Source: Pleurodeles waltl
Lineage: Eukaryota > Chordata > Amphibia > Caudata > Salamandridae
DNA: 64,000 nt
NCBI RefSeq assembly: GCF_031143425.1
Contig: NC_090451.1
Location: 347,952,339-348,016,338 of the forward strand
Direction of reading: 5' to 3'
Shown here: in pieces, positions 35,830 through 45,299 of the stretch
Position numbering within the stretch: the stretch's first letter is position 1
How the letters are laid out: every line of letters begins with the position of its first letter
Position numbers and translations under genes: made by a program
The notes under the pieces: generated by a model
Seen by the model: only the letters and a program-made list of their open reading frames with translations
Database searches by the model: none
Told to the model about the DNA's origin: nothing

Positions 35830-36094
35830 CTGGTCCAGGGAAGACCTGGCTTAGCAGTTTGGGCTGGACTGTTCCCATGGGGAACAAGGTCAAGACTGAT
35901 TTGCATATGGCTGGGTCCAAACTGGAATGGCATGTCAGGCAAAACAACTGATGGATTAAACCCTGATCTGTGACTGGGGCTGAATGTTTGATTTGCTCTG
36001 CATTCCGTCCATCATCTGTTGTTTTTGCATTTGTCGCCCCAAGTTGGGCGGGTATGCCCAGACGTGGGTCCTGTGCTTGGTATGTCACCAGATT

Positions 36095-36149
36095 CAAGCT
36101 AGCCTGGCTGATGAAGGGTGATACCCTGAAACCGGTCTCAGGATGCTTG
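36095..36149 (+). ncRNA. Hammerhead ribozyme, unit 3, core intact
   Basis: Stem I: CAAGC (36095-36099) with GCTTG (36145-36149) and CCTGG (36103-36107) with TCAGG (36138-36142, one G-U pair). Core CTGATGA at 36108-36114. Stem II: AGGGT/ACCCT with loop GAT. GAAA at 36128-36131. Stem III has just two pairs (A-U, C-G) with a CG loop, the mark of the newt hammerhead. Predicted cleavage follows the C at 36137 (GTC). All invariant core bases are present, so self-cleavage of a transcript is plausible, perhaps as a dimer because of the short stem III. Confidence 0.85.
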
Positions 36150-36370
36150 TTTCTGGTCAAGGGAAGACCTGGCTTGGCAGTTTGGGCTGGACTGTTCCCT
36201 TGGGGAATAAGGTCAAGACTCATTTGCTTATGGCTGGGTCCAAACTGGAATGGCATGGCAAGCAAAAAAAACTGATGGATTAAACCCAGATCTGTGACTG
36301 GGGGTGAATTTTTGATTTGCTCTGCATTCTGTCCATCATCTGTTGTTTTTGCATTTGTTCACATAACGTG

Positions 36371-37344
36371 AAGCACCATTTTAGGTGCTTTTTATATCAT
36401 CCATGTGATTGACAACATAGTAAACAGCTCTTATTTCCATGTGTCATTTTCAAATACCAAATAATGCATGTGATGCATATTTGTCAAGAGCTGTTTGGCC
36501 ATACTTAAACTCATAACAGTGAGTAATCAATGAAAATAAAAAACATACAACTGAAACAATGCATTGCAAATGTTGTCCTCAAACAATTAAAATAGTTGCA
36601 TCATGACATATCATTCAAAACATTTGGCAATGGGTAATAATTTCTATAGTGCTTCACCCATGCCATTTTTGTCTACATTCATAAAGTGATTTGTTGTTTT
36701 ACCACCATTTGGGCATTATCAAAGATCATCATCAACTGCATGGCATGATTATAATTAAATGCCTGCAATTCAATCTTGCCTAAGTGTGCTGATAATTTAA
36801 TATAGTGCATCAAAATGCCATTCTGACAGTATAATTACATAAGCGCACAATGCAGTATCCAGGCTTTATTCAAAATTGTATTCACTCAGTGATAAGTAAC
36901 ATTAATTCATTATCAAATGCTCAATTAAATCAAACCCAAGTAGGCCAATTTTAAAATCCCCTTCAATATTATCAAACGCTACACTCACAAATCCAGAATT
37001 GTTCAAGCATCTGTAGTGTTATTTCAAAAAGAACACAACAGCTACCAATAATCAACCAAAAAGGGCACTTAAAAGAAAAACAACCAATCATGTGTATAAC
37101 ATGATGAATAGACACTTACAACATCTCATTTTGAGTGCTCAACAAATAATCAAACCAGGTCTAATATTGTTAAGTCATCAGTTCTTGAAGTCATGAAATC
37201 AGAGGATCTTAAAATCTGGCTTCCCATCACACATATATTTCTGAATCTAATGAAGTGGTCACCTCTTCTTACCACATTTATGATTACTTGACTCCTGTTC
37301 TATTACACTTCTATGTCCGGGGACACTAACCATTCTTGCATGGG
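36371..37344. other. AT-rich stretch, possibly 3' region of the Penelope relic
   Basis: No coding signal. It lies directly downstream (minus strand) of the Penelope endonuclease and may be that element's untranslated end, which I cannot prove. Confidence 0.3.
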
Positions 37345-38215
37345 AGATTAGCATCGTAGATTTTCATCATCATCATCATAGAAATGTATACAATTCCTCC
37401 TCAATATTGAGGCCCCTAGGTGATTGATATCCAGGTTAATAATGTATCTACTTTCCATCTGTCTCAGTAATCGCTTCCTATCACCTCCCCTTGCCTGTGT
37501 GGGAACTGTATCAATTACAAAATATTTCCGACAACCTGCATCATTATTATGTATTTGATAAACATGCCTTGCCACTGAGTAAGACCAATCCTTGTTTTTG
37601 ACCGCCAGCAGGTGCAGAAGAATCCGTTTGTGGACCTGAAGGATTGTACTACTAATATAGCATCAACTACATTCACACTGTAACACATATATGGCAAGAT
37701 CTGTTCAACAATTGTAGGATCCTGTAATTACAAAGGGTTTACTGGAAAATGGTGTCATAACCTCCTCTGCATCAAACCCAAACCACAGGCTTTACACCAG
37801 TGACATTTTTGAAAGCCCTTCATCTGCTGCTACCAATTTGTATTAATCCCAATATTTAGGGCTACTCTGAACTAGGGTATCCCTCATAGAATGTTTTATA
37901 CTAAATGTGGCAAACGGGGATCTGGGCATAGGTGGCCCCAATATAGGATCTACCTTTATAAAATGTCAATGTTTTCTAAGATTTGCCCTAATTTTGTCCT
38001 GATGTGTACTGAAAGTGGTAATCAATCTGATTAGGGAGATTTCATCCCTCTGCTCTCTTTTGGAGAACAGCAATGACTCTTGACTTAGCAACTCCACTTT
38101 TGTTTTATCTAGAAATCTTTAGAACAACCCCTTTGTGAGAACCTCTCTATTGCCTGATCTCTGCTGGTCACCCAGAATCTCATATATACATTCACATTTT
38201 ATGAATTGCTTTACA
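37345..38215 (-). pseudogene. Penelope-like element relic: RT tail, Cys motif and GIY-YIG endonuclease
   Basis: Minus-strand frames read, in order: TKVELLSQESLLFSKREQRD and LITTFSTHQDKIRANLRKH (end of the reverse transcriptase/linker), FSIKHSMRDTLVQSS, a Cys-rich KGFQKCHWCKAC, NVVDAILVV where a GIY-YIG start is expected, then VKNKDWSYSVARHVYQIHNN and ARGGDRKRLLRQMESRYIIN, the conserved end of the Penelope GIY-YIG domain. Several stops and frameshifts (for example near 38155, 37990, 37750 and 37600) break it. The full reverse transcriptase upstream is absent. Known: Penelope elements reverse-transcribe from a nick made by this endonuclease. Confidence 0.8.
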
Positions 38216-38415
38216 TAAAACAAAATAGAGAAATTCACAAAGGTTACACGGATGTTATACTTAGGAAATAAAATTACAAAATGTAGAAATTCCCTTAAAA
38301 AAACAAAGGTTACAGGAACATTATAGTTAGGTTCTGAATTTACTCACACAAAACCAAAGAAATTCAGTATTCATAGTATCCCTTTAACCTTTGTTTTTTT
38401 TAAGTGAATAAATCT
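38216..38415. other. AT-rich spacer
   Basis: Contains two related segments (AAATTCACAAAGGTTACACG near 38231 and AAAAACAAAGGTTACAGGAA near 38298), nothing else recognised. Confidence 0.4.
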
Positions 38416-38430
38416 ATAACTATATATATG

Positions 38431-38475
<45 letters not shown>

Positions 38476-38515
38476 CATATATATATATATCTATATATAT
38501 ATATATATATATATT
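38416..38515. repeat. Long TA microsatellite
   Basis: About 100 bp of TA/ATG repeats, bounded by CTATAACTA (about 38411) and the inverse TAGTTATAG (about 38540), with a small palindrome ACCTAGTGG/CCACTAGGT at 38516-38540. Confidence 0.9.
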
Positions 38516-38540
38516 ACCTAGTGGTGGACGCCACTAGGTA

Positions 38541-39175
38541 GTTATAGTTAGGACCTAGTTTCCTTATAAAAACATTTTTTTACTTGCTTATATCTTTGGT
38601 GCCGCTTGACGAATCTTCAAGAAACTTTCCAAACAAATTTGCCAGTCCTGTCAGCTGCTCCCTCGGAAGTTTTGGGGTGATCCATCTGGGGGAGGGGGGA
38701 GAAAAAGAGGTGGGTCCCAAAACGCATTTTCACCATTCATTTTTCCACAGGGATTTTGAACAGCAACAGCACAGAAACTACTGGGTGGAATTGCACCAAA
38801 TTTGGCAGAAAGGTAGGTCCTGGTCCAGAAAGTGACCTTTGTTTCTTTTGGTGTAATTCTGGTCAGTAGTTTTAGAGAAAGTAAAGAAAATTCAACTTTG
38901 TATATCTTTGAATGCAAAGGATTTGTGAACCCTTCCGATTTTGTGCAGAGATCTGATTGGCTGATAATACTTCAACAACAGAAGCCATTTAAGTGTTGTC
39001 AGACATCTTGGGACTCGGCTGAAGCTAAATCCTTAAAAAAAAGAAAGAAAAGAGGCCAGGGTTCGAACACCCTGACCCCTTACCTCTGGTGGAGGGGTCT
39101 CAAAGGGACCCCCCCAAGTGCTAAAAAGCATTTACTGTTTTGATTTTACGATCTGCCATAAAATATAAAAATAAA
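38541..39175. other. Unassigned stretch, probably an unknown repeat
   Basis: No coding motif. One end is a T-arm-like GGTTCGAAC near 39060 without the rest of a tRNA. No second copy in the window. Confidence 0.35.
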
Positions 39176-39573
39176 AAAATTGGGGGGGAGGAAAACGAGA
39201 GTGACACACACAGGCACAACGCACACCCCATACACACACACCATACACATAAACAGATTCACAAGAAAGCAAGTTAATCCACCTAAATCAGCTGAATAAT
39301 GCAAGGACAACACTAATTTACTAAAGTGAATGTAATAAGATAAACACAGTATAAAAATACTTTTGCCAGTGTTACAAATATCTACAAATATACAGAAAAA
39401 GGGACACTGCCCAGTCCTCAGTTCACGTGTGCCACATGGCCACAGTGCAAAGTCCAAGGCCCCAGTTGTCACCTGCACCGATAGGGAGAGAACACTGCAG
39501 GGGCATCAGTTGCCAAATAGGCAGGCACCTCATGGGGAGGGGAGCACCTCAGCTGGGAGCGGAAAAAAGATCA

Positions 39574-40495
39574 CTGGTTCTGGAGGGGGCAACATGCCCA
39601 TTGCTCTTGGTCCTGGGGAGTGCAAGGCCACAGTCTCTGGAGTGGGTCATCTTGCCCACTGGTTCTGGAGCTGGCAACTTGACCTGTGCTTGCTCCTGGG
39701 GAATGCAAGGCCACAGTCTCTGGAGTGGGTGTCTTGCCACTGGTTCTGGAGGGGGCAACATGCCATGTGCTTGGTTCTGGGGAATGCAAGACCACAGTCT
39801 CTGGAGTGGGTGTCTTGCCCAATGGTTCTAGAGGGGGCAACATGCTCATTGCTCTTGGTCCTGGGGAGTGCAAGGCCACAGTTTCTGGAGTGGGTGCCTT
39901 GCCCACTGGTTCTGGAAGGGGCAACATGCCCTGTGCTTGGTCCTGGGAGGGCAAGGCCAAAGTCTCTGGAGTGGGTGTCTTGCCCACTGGTTCTAGAGGG
40001 GGCAACATGTCCATTGCTCTTGTTCCTGGGGAGTGCAAGGCCACTGTCTTTGAGGTGGGTGTCTTGCCCAATGGTTCTGGAGGGGGCAACATGCCCTGTG
40101 CTTGGTCCTGGGAGTGCAAAGCCACAGTCTCTCGAGTGGGTGTCTTGCCCACTGGTTCTGGAGGGGGCAACATGTCCATTGCTCTTGGTCCTGGGGAGTG
40201 CAAGGCCACAGTCTCTGGTGTGGGTGTCTTGCCCACTGATTCTGGAGGGGGATGCATGTCCTGTGCTTGGTCCTCAGGAGTGTAAGGCCACAGTCTCTGG
40301 AGTGGGTGTCTTGCCCGCTTGTTCTGGAGGGGGTAACATGCCCATTGCTTTTGGTCCTGGGGTGTGCAAGGCCACAGTCTCTGGAGTGGGTGTCTTGCCC
40401 ACTGGTTTTGGTGGGGGCAACATGCCCTGTGCTTGGTCCTGGGGAGTGCAAGGCCATAGTGTCTCAAGTGGGTGTCTTCCCCGCTGGTTCTGGGT
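39574..40495 (-). repeat. Minisatellite of 81-86 bp units, about 11 copies
   Basis: Units start with TGGTTCTGGAGGGGGCAACA (plus strand; 39574, 39660, 39741, 39823 and so on). Two alternating subtypes differ in the middle (CCCATTGCTCTTGGTCC versus CCTGTGCTTGGTCC). It lies in the 3' part of gene B of Harb-2; the matching place in Harb-1 has unrelated repeats. Confidence 0.9.
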
Positions 40496-40534
40496 TGGAC
40501 AGGCCTCTCCGCAGCCCATGGAGGCACGCTCACA

Positions 40535-40735
40535 TTGCGTCCGATGGCGGAGATGGCTGCACTGTGGTGGTGGGGGTGGTGGTGGTGGGAGGCTCCTGCA
40601 CAGCCCCTGCACCCTTGGATGGCTGCATTGTGGTGGTGGTGGGAGGCTTCTGCACACCCCCGGCACCGTCGGATGGCTGCACTGTGGTGGTGCTGGTGGT
40701 GGTGGGAGGCTGGCTGCACACCCATGGTTCGGATG
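40535..40735 (-). repeat. About 65 bp repeat with TGG runs, three copies
   Basis: GGATGGCTGCACTGTGGTGG and variants recur at about 40552, 40618 and 40672, each followed by TGGTGGGAGGC. Confidence 0.8.
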
Positions 40736-40739
40736 AGGG

Positions 40740-43242
40740 CTCCATAACAGCTGCTGGTGCAGACTCCTTGCCCTTCTTGCCTGCTGGTGCAGGCTCCTTG
40801 TCCTTCTTGCCTGCTGGTGCAGGCTCCTTGGCCTTCTGGCTTGCTGGTACAGGCTCCTTGTCCTTCTTGCCTGCTGATGTAGGCTCCTTCCCCTTTCGGG
40901 TGGCAGCTACAGGCTCCTTCCCCTTCTTGCTTGCTGCTGCAGGCTCCTTGCCCTTCTTGCCTGCTAGTGCAGGCTCCTTCCCCTTTCAGGTGGTAGGTGC
41001 AGACACCTTCCCCTTTTGGCTGGCTGGTGCAGGCTCCTTCCCCTTCAGTATATGTGGCCTCAAACCCTTTCCACCACGAGTAGGTGCGGAGGGAACTGGC
41101 CCCTGGACTGTGTGGCTGAGGTGCTTGGCTGGGTTTGTACCCTGGCCATACGTGCAGGACAGAGGGGAGAGGGGTAGGGAAGAGGTCGATGGTGGAAAGG
41201 AAAGGTTTCTTAGGGACATTGGGGCGGGAAGAGGGAGAAGGAATGGGAGTGGAGGAAGAGGGAGTGGTTGTTGGAGGCGTCTGTCTGCTGGGTTAGGCTT
41301 CAGGTGCATGGGCTGTATGCTGCTGTGAGGTGGATGGCTGTTGGGTGCTTGCGTTTGTGTACTTTAGGAGGGGGGACAGACACAGTGGGAAAGGACATAG
41401 GGGATGTGTGCATGGATGTTGTGGAGGTGTCTGCCAGTGAGGTGTGTGTTCTGCTTGATGTTGTGATGCTGCAGGTAGTGGGTGATGATGTAGTGAGTGT
41501 GGATGTAACTGGGTGGGAGGTGGAGGAGGAGGAAGAGAGGGAGACAGTGGAAATAGTGGATGTTGTTGTTTCTGCAACTAGATGGTGTTTGTGTGAGTGC
41601 CTGTGGGATGAAGTGTGGTGCTTGTGTTTGCCTGTGAACCACTTGGGTGTTGTGCTGTCTGCATGCTTGTATGGCTGTGTGCTTGGGATGGGTTGAGGTT
41701 GAGGAGAATGGGACTGGGAACACAGGGACAATGGCTGCCATCAGTGAGGAGGCCAGAGCCTGAATTAATCTCTGTTGGGCCGCAAACCCAGTGTGAATGC
41801 CTTCCAGGAATGTATTAGATTGTTGCATCTGGGCTGCCAGCCCCTGCCTGGCATTCACAATGGTTGACTGCCCTACAGAGATGGTTCTCAGGAAGTCAAA
41901 AAGGGCTCACTGGGGCAGGGCCTGAGGTGCCTGGGGCAAAGGAGATGCCCACCCTCCTCGGTGAGCAGGCACGGGCAACTCTCTGAGGGGCTGCTAGGAG
42001 GGGGGTGCTGGAAAGGGGACTGGCAGCTGTACCTGTATCTGGGGTGGTCACAGAAGTGTCCGCCACCACCAGGGAGCTTCCATCAGAGGAGGTATCTGTG
42101 TCTGAATTGTCCCCTCCAGTCTCTGCCGTGGTGCTCTCCTCGCCCTCCGTCCCACTGGTGCCCTCAGCATCTGTGGACTCTGCCTCCTGGGTCCTGTGGG
42201 ATGAAGCTCCCTCCGTCGCCGATGCCTCTGCTTCTCCGCCAGATGATGCTAATGCACATAAGGACAAGATGACAAAACAAGAAAGGGGAGAAGAGAGACA
42301 AAGGATACACTGGGTCAGTGGCTGCACAAACACTACCGTTGGTGAACACAGCACCCTCACACACAGGGAACAGGCCTACGCACTATGAATTGTACCACCA
42401 CTGATATTGCTACCCACCAAGGCATAAAGAGGGGCACACACCGCCAACTGCAGCACACATGGGACCCATGCAGCCTGACCAGTAGTGGATGCTTACAAGC
42501 TAGGTAGGCAGGATTATCCCTTCAGAACCCTAGCCTCCAGAGGACCTACGCTGCTATGTCAGGCATGGCCTAGGGGAACACAAACACACATCAGGATATC
42601 ACCCCACCAGCCATAAGTTGTAATGATAGCCACTGTACTCACCCCCTTGTGGTTGCTGCGATGCCGTCAAGCGCCCATCCAGCTCAGGATAGGCCACTGC
42701 CAGTATGTGGGCCATCGGGGAGTCAGAGTTCGACAGGCACCCCTTCCTCATTGGGAGGCCATCCCCAGCTGGGCCTCCGCCGTCTTCTGTGCCCAGCGTC
42801 TCAGGTCCTCCCACTGTTTGAGACAGTGGTGCTCTGCCTGCCATAGACCCCCAGGGTCTGCACGTCCTTGGCGATGGCATGCCATATGCCCTTCTTTTGA
42901 TGGGCGCTGACCTGCAGAGGCAATACACAGAGGAAAACACCATTAGACAAACAGTCCAGCCAGTTACACATATGGCCCACCATACCCGTTTCCATCACCA
43001 TTGGCACACACGTAGCCCAGCACACAACGGGTACACTGCAAAGAGGACATCCACCTACCCCCTTACACGAGGCTTTCACACACAGAACTCCATGCATTCT
43101 GCCCACAGTGTACTCGCCTGTTGGTCTGGAGGCCCATACAGCAGTCCGTACTGGGGTAGGACCCCATCCAGCAGTCTCTCCTGCTTCTCCGGAGTGAAGG
43201 TTGGGTGAAGGCTGGGGCCCTTTCACCAGTCACACAGGCCAT
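40740..43242 (-). pseudogene. Harbinger Myb-like gene B, second copy, broken
   Basis: Exons at 43242-43118, 42911-42643 and from 42248 down, matching the exon layout of 2690-5348. Exon 1 carries an 11 bp tandem duplication (CCTTCACCCAA) that shifts the frame, and the donor is GC (CAG/GCGAGT) instead of GT. Exon 2 still reads VSAHQKKGIWHAIAKDVQTL before a frame change and later ILAVAYPELDGRLTASQQ. Exon 3 begins ASSGGEAEASATEG, continues to KVGISFAPGTSGPAP-like GISFAPGTSGPAPVSPF, stops at about 41896, and resumes in other frames (QSNTFLEGIHTGFAAQQRLI, then a His/Ser/Thr-rich part). It ends in the Lys-rich repeat. Function as for gene B of Harb-1, but surely inactive. Confidence 0.75.
40752..41048 (-). 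repeat. 30 bp minisatellite encoding a Lys-rich decapeptide
   Basis: About ten units of TGCTGGTGCAGGCTCCTTGC plus CCTTCTTGCC. On the minus strand each unit reads GKKGKEPAPA or close variants; it is probably part of the basic C-terminal tail of gene B. Confidence 0.85.
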
Positions 43243-43689
43243 AGTAGGTTCCAGACACAGGTCACAGCAGCACATGCAGTGTAGGTCCTCTCTTATGGAA
43301 GGTCAGGTGGCAAGCGAGGAATCAGATAGAAAATGACGGTCACGTCTGCGGCAGTGCATACCGTCACTGCCAGTGTAGATCACTATTGGCCACCGTAACC
43401 CATAGGGCCAAATTTTAACCAATGAGGAATTGCACAGCAGTTCCGGACCACCTCACGCCACGCTGCACAAAATCAGCAGAATTATCGCACTTCCATCAAT
43501 CCTTCCACACAGGATAGGTGGACGCCATTGAAGGGGGGAGCAGCCCTATGGATTCATGCTGCGTCACAGGAGAAATAGGCACATACTGCACAATTCACAC
43601 TGGCCCATTATTACTAGCTCACTGAATGCAAACTCCTTTTGTGGCTCTACTGTTCAGTTTGTGACAGCCGCCTCACTCTTGTGTCCCTT
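43243..43689. promoter_or_regulatory. Divergent spacer of Harb-2
   Basis: Between the starts of gene B (-) and the transposase (+). By position it should hold the promoters of both; no motif is clear. Confidence 0.3.
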
Positions 43690-44825
43690 AGATACCTACT
43701 GCTGCGGATCAATCGGAGATGGAGACATACCCCCGTGTACAGACCCCTGGTGGACTTGGCTACACTGGACGACAGGCACATTATACTCACCTATAAACTG
43801 GACAGGGTCACAATCACAGAGCTGTGTGCCCAATTGGAGCCTGACCTGATATCTGCTATCCGTCACCTCACTGAGATCCCCCCTCTTGTGCAAGTGCTAT
43901 CTGTACTCCATTTCCTGGCAACTGGTTCTTTCCAAGTGACAGTGGGCTTGGCAGCAGGAATGTCACAGCCAGTGTTCTAAATAATGCTGAAAAGAGTGTT
44001 TTCTGCCCTGGTAAAACACATGTGCAGCTACCTTGTTTTCCCCATGTTGAGGATTTGGCCACAGTGAAGGCTGAGTTTTATGCAATGGGACATATCCCCA
44101 ACATCATTGGGGCAATTGATGGTACACATATTGCATTTGTGCCCCCCCCACCAAAATGAACAGGTGTTCAAGAATCGTAAGAGTTTCCACTCCATGAATG
44201 TTCAGATGGTGTGCTTAGTGGACCAGTACATCTACCACATAAATGCTAAGTATCCTGGGTCGGTGCATGATGCCTTTGTCTTGAGGAATAGCAGCATCCC
44301 AAATGTGATGGCCCAACTACAGAGGCACAGGGTGTGGCTAATAGGTGAGCCTTGGTCCCCACCCAGTGTATGTTAGTGTATGTCGCTGGTGTTAACCTCA
44401 TAGGATAGTGTGTGGCTAAATGTTGTCCCTCAATATTTGCAGGTGACTCTGGTTACCCAAACCTATCATGGCTGCTGACCCCTGTGAGGAATGCCAGGAC
44501 AAGGGCAGAAGAACATTAAAATGAGGCACATGGGCGAACCAGAAGGATAATTGAAAGGACCTTTGGGCTCCTGAAGGCCAGGTTCTGGTGCCTCCATCTA
44601 ACAGGTGGAACCCTGTGCTACTCACCCAAGAAGGTCTGCCAGATAGTAGTGGCATGCTGCCTGTTGCACAACCTGGCTCTCAGACGCCATGTTCCTTTTC
44701 TACAGAAGGAGGAGACTGGAGATGCCTCTGTGGCAGCAGTGGACCCTGTGGACAGTGAGGATGAAGAGACAGAGGATGAGGGTGAGGACAGCAGAACATC
44801 AGTTATACGACAGTACTTCCAATGA
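43690..44825 (+). pseudogene. Harbinger DDE transposase, second copy, broken, with a 98 bp intron
   Basis: Starts after a TTAG acceptor at about 43690 and reads VYRPLVDLATLDDRHIILTY and ITELCAQLEPDLISAIRH. Lesions: TAA at 43978-43980; a frame change at about 44040-44050; an eight-C run at 44142-44149 just after AIDGTHIAFV that shifts the frame; TAA at 44517-44519. Between RVWLIG and DSGYP an intron with GTGAGC donor and TTTGCAG acceptor (44345-44442) interrupts a Gly codon; Harb-1 has no intron there. The catalytic Asp of AIDGTH, the Asp of GDSGYP and the Glu of IERTFGLLKARF are preserved. Ends SVIRQYFQ, like Harb-1. Confidence 0.85.
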
Positions 44826-45112
44826 CACACAGATAGGGCAGTGTAACTTTACATTTCACTGACTTTGTAATCTGTGTGGCAATGGCATGCTGATATTTCC
44901 CACTTCTATGCCCAATTACTGTTCCCTCTGGCAATTCATTTTGCAGATGTTGGTGATTTGACAAATACTCCTGGTGTGATCACTATAGCCAGCTACAGGT
45001 CATTAATCTATGCTTATTGAATGTACAGTTAATTAGCAATGTTTGTACCTGTTTCAAAGAATACATATTTGATATACATGACATAGTCCAAATAGATTTC
45101 TTTCAAAGGGTG

Positions 45113-45118
45113 TTTATT
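45113..45118 (-). promoter_or_regulatory. Poly(A) signal of Harb-2 gene C
   Basis: AATAAA on the minus strand, downstream of gene C, matching the position of the signal in Harb-1. Confidence 0.45.
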
Positions 45119-45299
45119 GAAGTGCTGACATATAGGGGAAAGTGCAATGGGATGGGAAGATGATGGAGGAACGTCCAGGGTATTGTTCCAGTCTGTTTGT
45201 TGCACAGGTGCATTGTCCACGGGGATATAGGAAGGGGAGCAATGGCAGTTCAAGGTGGGCAGGGTGACTGAGTGGGACACAAGGGTGACAATCAGGAGA

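Larger units (their letters stand above)
35455..36370 (+). repeat. Satellite 2-like hammerhead array, three units, flanked by 16 bp direct repeats
   Basis: Units are recognised by CCTGGCTGATGAAGGGTGAT at 35471, 35793 and 36103 (periods 322 and 310 bp). Each contains a hammerhead or its remains, and an ATTTGCAT octamer in units 1 and 2 (35589, 35899; changed in unit 3). The array (35471-36354) is bounded by TTGTTCACATAACGTG at 35455-35470 and 36355-36370. Known: newt Satellite 2 has about 330 bp units with a self-cleaving hammerhead and, as I recall, an snRNA-type promoter using an octamer. Inference: a retroposed trimer with a target duplication. Part of the direct repeat (TTGTT) also resembles the unit end, so the true duplication may be 11-16 bp. 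Confidence 0.85.

Noticed and set aside
36095..36149. Chance match to a hammerhead
   Set aside because: All core bases, both long stems and the short stem III fit, and the motif recurs at the same place in each unit.
35455..36370. CRISPR-like array
   Set aside because: Repeats are 310-322 bp without unique short spacers, in a vertebrate-like genome; it is a satellite with hammerheads.
39055..39080. tRNA-like T-arm (CAGGGTTCGAACACCCTG)
   Set aside because: The loop has eight bases, and no A box, anticodon arm or acceptor stem fits upstream.
39571..40736. Long frames on both strands (384 and 457 codons)
   Set aside because: Produced by the 81-86 bp minisatellite; both strands are open, and neither resembles a protein family.
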